A stretch of 64,000 bases of DNA from Scheffersomyces stipitis CBS 6054 (lineage: Eukaryota > Ascomycota > Pichiomycetes > Serinales > Debaryomycetaceae): contig NC_009045.1 in the NCBI RefSeq assembly GCF_000209165.1, positions 434,001 through 498,000 on the forward strand, written 5' to 3'. The notes under the pieces were generated by a model. That model ran no database searches, was not told the DNA's origin, and was given only the letters and a program-made list of their open reading frames with translations. Positions 40,906 through 50,559 of the stretch are shown one piece after another. Numbering within the stretch: position 1 is the first letter of the stretch; each line of letters opens with the position of its first letter. Position numbers and translations under genes: made by a program.

Positions 40906-41829
40906 ATGTCTGTCGAAATCAAAAAAAGAACGGGACTTGCCGTTCCAGAGGGCAGTAACAAGAGAAGAAGGTCCATCATTCCAGTCAGCAGTAACCCTAC
41001 CAACGATGAAGGCGTGTCTCAATGTTTTTATAAGTTTTCGACTTCTCTCTATGTGTCGCTTGCTCCTGCTCATCTCAACAGTCCTATAAATGGTCTCAAA
41101 GCTCAACACTTGGATCCGCTCATTATGACATATTTACCTAAAGCTGGTGGTGTGGTTTTGTCATACTCCAACATCAAGCTTTCTGAAGACAACTCCAGTG
41201 AAGATGCTGAGGGCAATGCCATCACTGTGTCCAAGATCGAAGGCTCTTCTCCATTCACGTTCTTATGGATAACTGTAGACTTCTTGATATGGAGGCCACA
41301 AGTCGGAGACGTCTTGGAAGGTTACATTTACATGCAAACGGCTTCCCACTTGGGTTTGTTGATTCATGATACATTCAATGCCTCCATTAAGAAGTACAAC
41401 ATTCCTAACAACTGGCAGTTCATTCCTAGCCAGGAAGATGAAATTGCAGATGCGGCAACCAAGTCGTTTGGCTACTGGGTAGATGAGAACGAGAGTAAAA
41501 TCGAGGGCAAGTTGAAGTTCACAGTCAAGACCATTCACACCTCGGGCAAAGTTGTTTCTGTAGAAGGTACATTGATTAAACCCGGTGCTGAAAGAGATGC
41601 TCAGCCTATATTCAGAGAACGTCGTTCTTCCACATCTTCGCAATCGGGAAAGAACAAGCACAAGAAATTTGGTGACGACGATAGCATTCCCACACTAAGC
41701 GAGATCGCTGAACCTAAAGATGAAGATGAATTTCCAGCTTACATAAAGGAAAGCGACAATGAGAATATTGACGAAGATAGTGCTATCGTCAACAAGTCTG
41801 ACTCTGATGAGGCCGACAATTCCGATTAA
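40906..41829 (+). CDS. RPA43: RNA polymerase I subunit Rpa43
   Basis: 307 residues from the ATG of MSVEIKKRTG (40906); four upstream codons begin only with TTG. The tip-associated N-domain (about 45-110: FYKFSTSLYVSLAPAHL, GLKAQHLDPLIMTYLPKAGG, VVLSYSNIKL) and OB domain (about 120-230: PFTFLWITVDFLIWRPQVGD, LEGYIYMQTASHLGLLIHD, FNASIKK, SGKVVSVEGTLIKP) match the Rpa43/Rpb7 fold. The C-terminal 70 residues are acidic. Rpa43 pairs with Rpa14 to form the Pol I stalk and docks Rrn3. Promoter motifs agree with the ribosome-biogenesis regulon. Confidence 0.93.
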   Translation: MSVEIKKRTGLAVPEGSNKRRRSIIPVSSNPTNDEGVSQCFYKFSTSLYVSLAPAHLNSPINGLKAQHLDPLIMTYLPKAGGVVLSYSNIKLSEDNSSEDAEGNAITVSKIEGSSPFTFLWITVDFLIWRPQVGDVLEGYIYMQTASHLGLLIHDTFNASIKKYNIPNNWQFIPSQEDEIADAATKSFGYWVDENESKIEGKLKFTVKTIHTSGKVVSVEGTLIKPGAERDAQPIFRERRSSTSSQSGKNKHKKFGDDDSIPTLSEIAEPKDEDEFPAYIKESDNENIDEDSAIVNKSDSDEADNSD

Positions 41830-42111
41830 AGAAGAATTCCAAATGAAATTCGGAATGAAGATTCAGAAATGGACATCACATTGTGAAAAGTATAGTTTTA
41901 ACATCTAGCATTAGAAAGGCTCTTGCCTTCGCCTTCTCAAAAGGTTCAATTTGTATAATATAATAGAGATTCTACGGAAAACTCATACTGTTCACTATGT
42001 ACATGTAGTCTATGTAGTATGCCTTGGTATATCTAGAAGGTGTAGTATGATATCATGATATACCAACTTATCGTGTTAGTATGTTATCATGTATTCATGT
42101 TATTATGTCTG

Positions 42112-43620
42112 TCATCTGAACGGTTTGTCGTCGTTGATCATGCGCCAGATTACGTCCTTCTCCTTAGTAGTAGGACGATGGTAGTTGGTGCTGCGCGTTC
42201 CAAAGAAGAGTCTATAGTACCATTTATCCTTATTGAATGTTCCCACAGGACTGGAGCTGTGGTGGAATCTACTGGCTAGCCGCCCCATCTTCTTGGTATT
42301 TGTTTCCATCATTGTCAACTTCTGCACTCTATGCAATTTGCGAAAGTTGATAAAAGTCACAATCAATCCTTGAATGATTGAAAGGGCAATAACAGCTCCA
42401 AAGCCGTAGGTCGACTCTTCTATGTAGTTCTTAAGATTCATCCCGTAGAAAGCAGGTACCAAAGTAGCTACAGTGAACCCCAAGGTGTATATGGTTACTT
42501 GCAACTCGAACAACATCAACGAATTTCTGTTGGCATCTATGATGATGTTGACGATATCCTCGGTAGCCTTGATATCGTTTAGAAGAGAACCCGCCTGTTG
42601 GACAAACTCGTCACACTGTTTGTAGTACGCTTCCAAGATCATCTCCAATTCCTCGTAATTTTCAACTTTGGGATCGAACTGCTTTGTTTCAGTCAAATAC
42701 ATGCCTGCCAAGTCTTCGTCGTTGTCTAAAAGTTCTTCCAAGATGTCTCGGATCAACAAAGTCTTTTGGTAGAAACTGGACAACTTCTTCAGCTTGATCA
42801 ATAAGTCCTGCAACTTATTACGGTCTACTTGGTCCTCTAATTCAGATAGGATGAGGCCACAGCTGGAAAGATGCGATTTCACTTCGGCCTCCAAATAGCT
42901 CATGATGCTAATGAGAATACATTCGAGAGCCCGGAATTCGTAGCTGAGATTACCAGCTGGTAGCTTCAACTTCATCTCAAGATCATACATGAATAACCCC
43001 AAACGCGTAGCTATCGATGGAGTTGACGTATCAAACACCATGACTGTGTCCTTAGTGACAATAGCCTTGATATGCAACATGTTTACGACTATAGAGTTGG
43101 GAGTTCTTACCATGATAGAAGGAGCTACGTCTATAGAAGAGGTATCGATCTTTCGCAAGTCACGCGGGAAAAGATTGTTGTCACGCAAGAACTTCATCTT
43201 GGGATACTTTTTCGACACAGCTGTGATGTTTCCGTTGTAATCGAATATGGTACACGATACATACAGATCGTTAGGAGTAATCGGCTTCAATCTATTGTAG
43301 ATGGAGTTGTCCATCATATCGTATTCTAGCCCACGCTCGGGGTCGTAAGCATCAGCCGGCTCCGTCATACTATGGGGGATACTAGTTTTGAGGTTGTTAA
43401 GAGCCTCTATGTTACGACTGTTCGTGGATTTGTATCTTGAATTTATTAATGAGAATGCATTTGAATTTGGAGTTGAAAATGATAATGAAGTTGAAGTTGA
43501 AAATGAAAATGACGATAATGCAGAATTCGAACCAGGGGAGATGTTTATAATACTAAATCTCTTGAATCCGAGACTGGTTAGTCGATATCGTACTGTTGTC
43601 GTATGTACTCTGGATATCAT
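42112..43620 (-). CDS. MRS2: mitochondrial inner-membrane Mg2+ channel, Mrs2
   Basis: 502 residues. A long Ser/Arg/Asn-rich N-terminus (about 1-80) is a mitochondrial presequence. The CorA N-domain follows: YVSCTIFDYNGNIT, PRDLRKIDTSSIDVAPSIMV, YEFRALECILISIMSYLEAE, and long helices up to NIIIDANRNSLMLFELQVTI. Two membrane segments flank the pore motif YGMNLKNYIEES; the tail is basic and ends DVIWRMINDDKPFR. Together with the paralog at 18830-20098 it gives the usual Mrs2 plus Lpe10/Mfm1 pair. It forms the pentameric Mg2+ influx channel. The gene converges with RPA43 (282 bp apart). Confidence 0.9.
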   Translation of the reverse strand: MISRVHTTTVRYRLTSLGFKRFSIINISPGSNSALSSFSFSTSTSLSFSTPNSNAFSLINSRYKSTNSRNIEALNNLKTSIPHSMTEPADAYDPERGLEYDMMDNSIYNRLKPITPNDLYVSCTIFDYNGNITAVSKKYPKMKFLRDNNLFPRDLRKIDTSSIDVAPSIMVRTPNSIVVNMLHIKAIVTKDTVMVFDTSTPSIATRLGLFMYDLEMKLKLPAGNLSYEFRALECILISIMSYLEAEVKSHLSSCGLILSELEDQVDRNKLQDLLIKLKKLSSFYQKTLLIRDILEELLDNDEDLAGMYLTETKQFDPKVENYEELEMILEAYYKQCDEFVQQAGSLLNDIKATEDIVNIIIDANRNSLMLFELQVTIYTLGFTVATLVPAFYGMNLKNYIEESTYGFGAVIALSIIQGLIVTFINFRKLHRVQKLTMMETNTKKMGRLASRFHHSSSPVGTFNKDKWYYRLFFGTRSTNYHRPTTKEKDVIWRMINDDKPFR

Positions 43621-44159
43621 TATAGATCCAGATGAATTAGATAGTATATTGTATTATTCAGTGCAAAAGTGATATCATAAGATGAGACTAGCACTGAGGA
43701 CAATAACAGTGTTCGTACAATAGTGAATCCGTCCCTTGCGACAAACGTGGAACTTTTGAAGAAAGATAACTTGCTCTATGAGGAAGAAGTCGGAGATGAG
43801 TTTCGATCAGTGAAGGTTGATATCTTTTTTGCACCTCACTATTCCTGCCGTTGTTCGCAATTAGGGAGACGGTTAGGCAGACTCTCAGTAATCGCCACGA
43901 ATTACCGCGAAAGGGGCCACAAATTAGCGACAGGATTAAACTCAATTTAGTTGAAATTGTGACAGTTTAGTGAGAGAGCTGGGCCACGACAAACTTTCAA
44001 ATATATGGATGTATAACTATCACCACCAATTATTCGCCAATTTTCACTTAACATTTACATCTACACTTGCCTGAACTGAATCATAAATAAACTAGAAGAC
44101 TTTATAAACGGAGTGGTGTCCCACAATGAAGTAAACAAAAAGTACCAAAATGCTACGCT
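43621..44159. other. intergenic: MRS2 promoter and VMA4 3' flank
   Basis: 539 bp between two minus-strand genes. Overlapping ORFs on both strands (43688-43945 and 43723-43950) are unrecognised and not called. Confidence 0.45.
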
Positions 44160-44961
44160 CTAATCAAAGAACTTTCTAGAGGCAGAAGGTCCAAACAACT
44201 CCAATCTGATGGCTGGCAATCCCTCCTGTGACAATATCTTCAATCTTTCTTCCAAGGTGTTGTTGACTTCGATCTTTCCAGTTCCATTTACAACAACGAC
44301 ACCACCTGCAATGTCCTTGCTCAAGTAGTCTGACTCGTCGATAGAGATCTCTACATCGAATTTGGCCTTCTCTGTAAAGTTCTTAGCAGCTTCTACGATG
44401 GCTTCTTTAGCAACAGCTACGTCTTCTTCTCTAACCTTGATGGAGACCTTTTCTTCCAACAATGCTAAGACACCTTCTTCAATCAAACCCACCAACACTG
44501 GCAAGTACTGCTTTTTGTCAGTCGTGATTTTCTTCAATTCCTTCTCAGCTTCGTCAAAAATTTCGTTCAAAACCTCTTCCTTGGTTGACAAGATTCTCAA
44601 TCTGGTCTTGTTGGCAATGGTAGATTTGGTGATCTGTTGGGCTAATGAAGCCTTCTTGAGCTTCTGTTCATAGGTAGAGTCAATAGCAGCTGTTTCAGAT
44701 CTGACAATGGAAGCTTTTTCGATTTCGTACTCTTCGTCTGCCTTCAACTTGATCTCTTTAGCTTTTTCTCTAGCTTCCTTCTCAATGAAGGCTTGCATCT
44801 TGGAGAGCTCAGATTTCACCTATTTGGTTAGTATTAATTACTTGACTGGAACTTCTTGTAGATTTTCATATAAACGAATTCTGTCAAAAGTGTGCCGAAT
44901 TCTCAGCAGAAAAGACAATTGTGATATTCTCACTACATACTTGTTCCTCGGATAATGGCAT
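44160..44961 (-). CDS. VMA4: V-type ATPase subunit E, spliced
   Basis: Exon 1 is 44941-44961 (21 nt, MPLSEEQ) and exon 2 is 44160-44819, giving 226 residues (yeast 233). Joined, the start reads MPLSEEQVKSELSKMQAFIE, matching the NDELNKMQAFI region of yeast Vma4. Helical N-half: EAREKAKEIKLKADEEYEIE and QQITKSTIANKTRLRILS; C-domain ends NNTLEERLKILSQEGLPAIR and then LELFGPSASRKFFD, the family signature. Subunit E with subunit G forms the peripheral stalks of the V1 sector. An unspliced start at 44819 would need GTG and loses the conserved N-terminus, so splicing is preferred. Confidence 0.95.
44820..44940 (-). other. VMA4: intron (121 nt) of VMA4
   Basis: Donor GTATGT at 44940-44935, TACTAAC at 44827-44833 and acceptor AATAG at 44820-44824, all on the minus strand. 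All three signals are canonical and the frame is kept (phase 0). Confidence 0.93.
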
Positions 44962-45426
44962 CGTGACGGGATGGATGGTGTGGTATTGAAGAGTCAATGC
45001 TGGGAGAAACTCATCCACTCTTATCAAACATTAAGGATTGGCTTCTATTTGTTCGGGATGTTGTGCACGTGCACGACCTGGCTATGATTGAGAAATATTA
45101 TGGCGCACAAAGCTTCAGAATTAGATACGAGATTTGAGAAAAGCAAAGAATACTAGACATAAAAATGACATTGGTGGGAATTCTGAAAATCCTGATATTT
45201 GCCAGTTTCTCTGTAAAATACGAGAATATACGAGAATTGAAGATTTGACTTATTGTGACAGAAATTGTCTTTCTCTTTCTCGTTTTAGACTCTCAATATG
45301 GCAACTCTTCTTCATGTGCGAATTAAATAGTTGCGAAATTTCAGTCATACAATTACATTCTCTTAAGGCTGCTCAAACTTTTATACTATATAAACAATAA
45401 AATAAGACATATGCCTGGAAATGAAG
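44962..45426. other. intergenic: VMA4 promoter and CRC1 3' flank
   Basis: 465 bp between two minus-strand genes. Holds the CACGTG palindrome. The 88-codon ORF 45134-45400 is unrecognised and probably fortuitous. Confidence 0.45.
45063..45074. promoter_or_regulatory. 12-bp palindrome GTGCACGTGCAC with a CACGTG core
   Basis: A perfect palindrome about 100 bp upstream of the VMA4 ATG. The E-box core suggests a bHLH factor such as Cbf1, Pho4 or Tye7; which one cannot be told from sequence. Confidence 0.5.
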
Positions 45427-46281
45427 TTAGACAATCTTGTTCAAGAAGTCTCTGGCCAATTCGACACCGACGAAAGTGGCTGCATTGGCTGGGAATGATC
45501 TAGCCAAGGCTGGACCAACACCAGGAAAGAATGCCTTGATTCCTCCCTTCGCATAGATGTTCTTGGTTGTCTGGAGAATCGAAACGCTGACGTTAGAAGA
45601 TTGTTGTGTCGATTTGATAGTGTCGATTGGGAAAACACCCAACCACATAGAAACACCAGCAAAACCACCAGCAGTAGAAATAGCACCCAAAGACAAGTCC
45701 TTTCCTGGGGTGGATAACTTTTCCTTCAAGATCTCGTAGGTAGCGAAGTATAAAGCCGAACCTGGACCGTCTCTGGCCAACGTAGCAGCAGAACCCTTGA
45801 AAATGGATCTGATACCACCAGTCCTGTACATTTCCTTTACTACGGAACCCATAGAGACACCTGTCTTACCTTCCTGAATTTGCATCATGACCTTGATTCT
45901 CTCAAATGGAGCTGCAACAAGAGTAGTAGGAATGGCAGAAATGAAACCAGCAGTAGAGATCTGGGCCACAGAAAACTTATCAGCAGATACTCCTGAGTAG
46001 CTGGTGACAATTTTCTTACCCACATCGTAACCCCAGAAAGAAACGGCAAACATGGGAGTGACACCCAAAAGGGGTGGTAAAACACCTCTGTAAAGCCCGA
46101 AAAGACCATCCTTAACCACGGTTTGTTTCACACACTGGATGGCCGACGAGTACATTCCAGTCTGCAAACGAACCTTAACCAAATCAAACGGATGTCCCGT
46201 CAAAACGGCACAAATACCACCAAAGCCACCGGCGGCAAACGACTTAACGTTGTCTACCAACATAGTATCAACTTCGTCCAT
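45427..46281 (-). CDS. CRC1: mitochondrial carnitine/acylcarnitine carrier
   Basis: 284 residues, a three-repeat mitochondrial carrier. The three carrier signatures are intact: HPFDLVKVRLQ, APFERIKVMMQ and FPIDTIKSTQQ. The wording GVTPMFAVSFWGYDVGKK, RDGPGSALYFATYE and ARSFPANAATFVGVELA matches the carnitine carrier branch (Crc1, human SLC25A20). It exchanges acylcarnitine for carnitine across the inner membrane, bringing acetyl units from peroxisomes or cytosol. A second ATG is at codon 7. Two CCTCGG motifs lie upstream. Confidence 0.93.
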   Translation of the reverse strand: MDEVDTMLVDNVKSFAAGGFGGICAVLTGHPFDLVKVRLQTGMYSSAIQCVKQTVVKDGLFGLYRGVLPPLLGVTPMFAVSFWGYDVGKKIVTSYSGVSADKFSVAQISTAGFISAIPTTLVAAPFERIKVMMQIQEGKTGVSMGSVVKEMYRTGGIRSIFKGSAATLARDGPGSALYFATYEILKEKLSTPGKDLSLGAISTAGGFAGVSMWLGVFPIDTIKSTQQSSNVSVSILQTTKNIYAKGGIKAFFPGVGPALARSFPANAATFVGVELARDFLNKIV

Positions 46282-47347
46282 TATGAATATGTTCTATAAT
46301 TGTATGAGAATAAATAGAGTGCCAACAGATAATTGAGTCTATGCTTCAACCAGATCGGACTAATAAATAATAAGGTACCAAACTTCTAAAGGTAAACCAA
46401 TCTTCAAGTGTGTTCTACGTCTCAATTTAAGGACCTTGACAAGTGGAAACTCAAGAAGGAATAAAAATTAAGAATATGAAATAAGTTCGAACCGGAAACG
46501 AGTGTGAAAAATTTCAATCCAATCGCATGTTAAAAGAATCCGGGGAATCGCTAAGATTTATAGTGGGGCTACAAAAATTCATAGTGGGTCGTGTGCCGAG
46601 CGGAAAGTCCCAAGTCCGAGGTAGAATACGATTTAGTTGTATTGACGGTGATTTTACGGGAACTACTAGATGGGATAGATATCCAAATAATCGTGTTTGT
46701 GACGTGTAAGAGCATAATTGCCGTTCTGGATCACACCGTTGGAATCGTATTGTTAAATAGTCGGTAGAGAGATCTCTATACAATAGTTTCCAATTATACA
46801 GAAACAGTCGGAAATATATCTCGTTTAAAAATCGAACAACATCCCGGCCGTATTAACATTCTCTCTTGTTTGTCACAGTGGTCTTTCCATAAGTCGTCCG
46901 TACCGTGTCATACCACTTTATATCATATTTCTTGACATCTTCACACTCCATTTGCGAATCCTTCGCCAGTTCTCCCTAGCATGCTCTTAGACAGATGAAA
47001 TATTTGTGGGGCAGATGATTTTTTCAGTGGGGCGCACCACTTTCCTGCCGAGGATTCAATCTCCGTCGGTTCTTATCAGCCAAAGCTTACATGGCAAAAA
47101 TAGAATGTCACGGTTTGCATCTCCTTCTTTCCACGGGCTCGGGCCAGGGAGTCTATCACACCGAATTACATCCTACGGAGCCATCTTGGCATGCATCGGA
47201 GTAGGTAGTTCGGAGTTGGTGCAACGGTTTCACCCCATTTGTGTTCTATCTGGAAGCCTGCGCCATATCTGATAATTATCATTGGTCCTTAAGTAATATT
47301 TTCTTTAATTTCTTTCTTATCCCATTAATGTGGCTGGTCTATATACC
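46282..47347. promoter_or_regulatory. CRC1 promoter region with two CCTCGG motifs
   Basis: 1.07 kb between minus-strand genes. CCGAGG (CCTCGG on the minus strand) occurs at 46616-46621 and 47048-47053. CCTCGG is the core of fatty-acid-responsive FarA/Ctf1 zinc-cluster regulators in Aspergillus and Candida, which suits a carnitine carrier. No ORF is supported. Confidence 0.45.
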
Positions 47348-49972
47348 CTAAAAAAGTCTGCTTAAGTCCCTGAGCTCAAAGTCGATCTTGAGATCTTGCA
47401 CAAATTCTCTCTCCCGTAGCTTGAACTCCAGACTGTAGATATCTTTATATATTCTATCCACAACTGCCACTAACGTTCTCTCGATCTCTTCCAAGTCATT
47501 GTCAATTTGCACCATCGTATCGTCTTCCAACGAGTCTTCATTCTCTTCGAGGTTAAGCACCAATACATAATTAACAATCAAATGGTGGAACTCTCGACAA
47601 CTCGTAACAAACTTAAAAATAATATGGAGTATCTCGTAGATCTGGGAAATATAGCTCGACTGTGTTAACTTGCCCAAGCTATCTTCGCTGAGAAGTTTAA
47701 AATTCGTAATTGCTCTCAAGTAATCTTCGTGCTTTTTTATTATTTCGTCAATCGTCAATTCGTTGACATTGTGGTCAACATGGTCCTCATTTACGCTTCC
47801 CACTGTGAAAGACCTTACAAACTCGGGGTTAAGGCTGCTTAATAAACTTTTCAGTTCAACATTATCAAACTTTTCTTCGGCAATATTGGTCTTGAAGTAG
47901 CTTCGGTTGATAATTGAGTTGAAGTTGTTCTCGATAATATCGTACGATATATATCCTATCAAGGAATTCAAGAACTTCTGCATATGTGCCCGAATTAGAT
48001 TGCTTGTGTTGAATGCCTTCGTAACCCAAACGATCTTTCTCTCTCTGATATTCAGACGGTTCCAAGTATTACGAATTTTGCGATACTTCTGTAATATACT
48101 TTTTAAGTCATTCTTTTTCAAATTGGTTGCATCAACAAAATTGTTGTTCAATACAAACTGCAAGTGCTTGATTTTCCATACGAAATGGAACATCTTGAGA
48201 TACTGGCTCATTTGTGGTTCAAGTAAATAATTGATTGCTAAATCCTCAATTCTGTATTCAACTGTAAATACCTCCCATCCAACGTTACCGTGTGTAGGAT
48301 TTAATACTCTTGCATCCACTCGATTCTTGTACCTGAAATGTTGCATAGAGGAGTAGTTAACAGCTTCCGTGATCACCTGCGAGAGATATGTTGAAGATAT
48401 GTTTGTTGAAGATTCTTCAAATATCCTCGTTCCTTTGGAAATTAATACGTCTATGAAGTCATTGCTGTCAGTGAAGTAAATTTTCTTAAAATTGACCAAA
48501 TGTGTGTATAGTTCATTCTTAGGTCCCTGCAACACGGTGGTGAGGTAATTCATAACATCATAATATTGGTTGTTAACAACTTCAGTTACATCATTAATTG
48601 ACATTGACTGCAAGCCTCCATTCACCAGAAATATCTCTGTAGTGTATTTGTGAGTGTATTGGTTGAGCCAATTGAGCTCTTTGCAGTACTTGGCTAAGAA
48701 TATTAGTGTTTTGCCGATCTGGAAAATCTTATATCCTGACCGTTTACTAATGAATGTTGGGATTTTTGTGGGAATAAAATCTATTATGTCATTGATGTAG
48801 TTTTTCTCTGGGTTAAACTTGATAAAGAAATCATCGCTATTGTCAATTAGATCTCCGCTTATGATCCAATTTTCAAGGATTTCAAAGTATGGTTTGGAAA
48901 TGTCGTAGAAGATAACTTCACTCAACTCTCTGATGACCACATCTCCAAACTTTGTAAGACCGTAAACCTTGGTCAAGAAATCGAATCCATTCAATGTGTC
49001 CTGATCAAGAGTAAGTGAGTAAAGGAACCTCAATTTCGGTATCCATGGATAAATCGAATTGTACACTGCTATCAAGGAGCTAGGTTGTACTGTGAATAAG
49101 TCGTTGATGTGGGTAACGTAAGAATTAATCTGTAGTTCTAGAACTCTCAAGTAAGCTGTTTTGATTGGTGAGCTCATCTTGCCCATTTTGGATTCTATAA
49201 AGATCTGCAAGTTTTTATATAACAATGCACATTCCAATATATTAGTCAAGAGACCTGAGTAGCTCCTATTGACGGTGGCCGGGATTTCAATTTCTTTGTT
49301 ATTCAGGAAAGATAAAAGCTTGGAATCAAGGCCAAGTAATGTGAAAGACAAATACGCCAATATCGATTCTTCGGAGAGTGTTTCGTAGTATGGCTCAATG
49401 ATCTGAGAAAGTGTTTCCTGTGAAATCCAGTTTTTGGCGTTGATATTGTCTCTGAATGGAGAAGAATGAAGATCGAGCAATGACAGATGATGATTTTGAT
49501 TTTGATTTTGATGTTGTTGATGTCGTATTGTTCCACCACTAGTTACTGATCTGGTGCTGACATGTGATGCAATTCTCTTTGGAGAAGAGACGTTTGAAAA
49601 CGAAAGACGGTCATTGGACCTGTTTGGGTTTCCGAATGTTTGCGATTCTGGATTTTGGAGAGCGTCCAAGAAAATCAAATAATTACAGACTTGATCTACT
49701 GACTTGAATCGTAAAAGAGATTCCAAAACCCGTTGAAAGGACACCCATTGCAGTTTGGCTCCGTGTGACAAGAAGGAAGTCTTGAACTTGTTGGTTATGC
49801 TGTTTATTTCATTTTGTGAATGAGTTGTTGGCTGGGACAAGTTGTTGTTGAATGAAGTTAGAAGGTCGTTGGTTACACTGTGGATGAACTCTTCGCCAAA
49901 CTCTGCCGGAACCAAAGATTTAACAAGGCGGCTGGAGTAGACTCGTATGAGCTGATTACGGTCAAGTGCCAT
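47348..49972 (-). CDS. SPC98: gamma-tubulin complex protein 3 ortholog (Spc98)
   Basis: 874 residues from the ATG of MALDRNQLIR (49972); the longer frame starts only with TTG. The GCP/GRIP domains are visible: GRIP1 about 195-480 (SEESILAYLSFTLLGLDSK, then YSGLLTNILECALLYKNLQI, PYFEILENWIISGDLIDNSD, DFFIKFN) and a lariat-like GKTLIFLAKYCKEL; GRIP2 about 520-860 (QVITEAVNYSSMQHF, HVDHNVNELTIDEIIKKHED, YLRAITNFKLLSED). The W-hydrophobic-GDL-D...FFI signature is typical of GCP2/3; length (yeast Spc98 846) and the linker with QNQNQNHH favour GCP3. It nucleates microtubules at the spindle pole body. Confidence 0.88.
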   Translation of the reverse strand: MALDRNQLIRVYSSRLVKSLVPAEFGEEFIHSVTNDLLTSFNNNLSQPTTHSQNEINSITNKFKTSFLSHGAKLQWVSFQRVLESLLRFKSVDQVCNYLIFLDALQNPESQTFGNPNRSNDRLSFSNVSSPKRIASHVSTRSVTSGGTIRHQQHQNQNQNHHLSLLDLHSSPFRDNINAKNWISQETLSQIIEPYYETLSEESILAYLSFTLLGLDSKLLSFLNNKEIEIPATVNRSYSGLLTNILECALLYKNLQIFIESKMGKMSSPIKTAYLRVLELQINSYVTHINDLFTVQPSSLIAVYNSIYPWIPKLRFLYSLTLDQDTLNGFDFLTKVYGLTKFGDVVIRELSEVIFYDISKPYFEILENWIISGDLIDNSDDFFIKFNPEKNYINDIIDFIPTKIPTFISKRSGYKIFQIGKTLIFLAKYCKELNWLNQYTHKYTTEIFLVNGGLQSMSINDVTEVVNNQYYDVMNYLTTVLQGPKNELYTHLVNFKKIYFTDSNDFIDVLISKGTRIFEESSTNISSTYLSQVITEAVNYSSMQHFRYKNRVDARVLNPTHGNVGWEVFTVEYRIEDLAINYLLEPQMSQYLKMFHFVWKIKHLQFVLNNNFVDATNLKKNDLKSILQKYRKIRNTWNRLNIRERKIVWVTKAFNTSNLIRAHMQKFLNSLIGYISYDIIENNFNSIINRSYFKTNIAEEKFDNVELKSLLSSLNPEFVRSFTVGSVNEDHVDHNVNELTIDEIIKKHEDYLRAITNFKLLSEDSLGKLTQSSYISQIYEILHIIFKFVTSCREFHHLIVNYVLVLNLEENEDSLEDDTMVQIDNDLEEIERTLVAVVDRIYKDIYSLEFKLREREFVQDLKIDFELRDLSRLF

Positions 49973-50436
49973 GGATATGTCGATGAAATGGCCTATCTGA
50001 TAGTGGTATTGCTGAAGAAACAAATATTCAATTCTCTTGTTTACTTCTGTATATATCTGTTTTTCTATGTAGGAATTACGCGCTCGAAGGAAGAGTGGGA
50101 ATTGTGTTTGAATTTCTGTGCGACCAGAGAAAAACGATGGACTTAGCTAGCTCCTAAGTATATTAACGCAGACTCCAGAGAATTCGGTAAACCCATAGGA
50201 GATCATAATCGAGACAATTATCATTGGTTGTTAAGTGTATGTGTAAACTGACAGAACAAGTTTTTTTCTTTCTAAACTTCAACAATTCCACTTTAGTTGT
50301 ATCTGTCTTCCCTTTTTCCGTTTATTTGCACCCTTTCTGCAGATTATACTTTTTGCACCCATTACATTTTTCTACATTTAGCTGTTAGATTTGGTCATAT
50401 TTCAGCGTTATACGCACATATATAGAGAATAGATAA
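49973..50436. other. intergenic: SPC98 promoter and 3' flank of the HEM1 locus
   Basis: 464 bp between minus-strand genes. T-rich; no gene. It borders the small ORF 50437-50559. Confidence 0.4.
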
Positions 50437-50559
50437 CTATTGTTGATACAAAGAGTCGGCAGTCTGAACCCAGTTACGAATGTAAAAAACTCCACCAGCT
50501 AAACCCAAGGTTGCACCGGATGTAAAAAAAGCATTCCTCACCAGGGCCGTACTAGTGCC
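50437..50559 (-). other. 40-codon open frame directly after the HEM1 stop, no ATG
   Basis: The frame begins with the codon right after the HEM1 TAA (50560-50562) and stays open for 40 codons to TAG at 50437-50439. It reads with a membrane-protein flavour (NAFFTSGATLGLAGGVFYIR, then NWVQTADSLYQQ). It has no ATG and is in the HEM1 frame. It could be a readthrough tail of HEM1, the last exon of a separate small gene whose first exon lies in HEM1 sequence, or a relic. A TACTAAG and a CACTAG lie at the HEM1 stop, but the spacing is short for a branch point and acceptor. Function unknown. Confidence 0.45.

Noticed and set aside
43688..43950. Overlapping ORFs on both strands between MRS2 and VMA4
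   Set aside because: No family, no start context, and each blocks the other.
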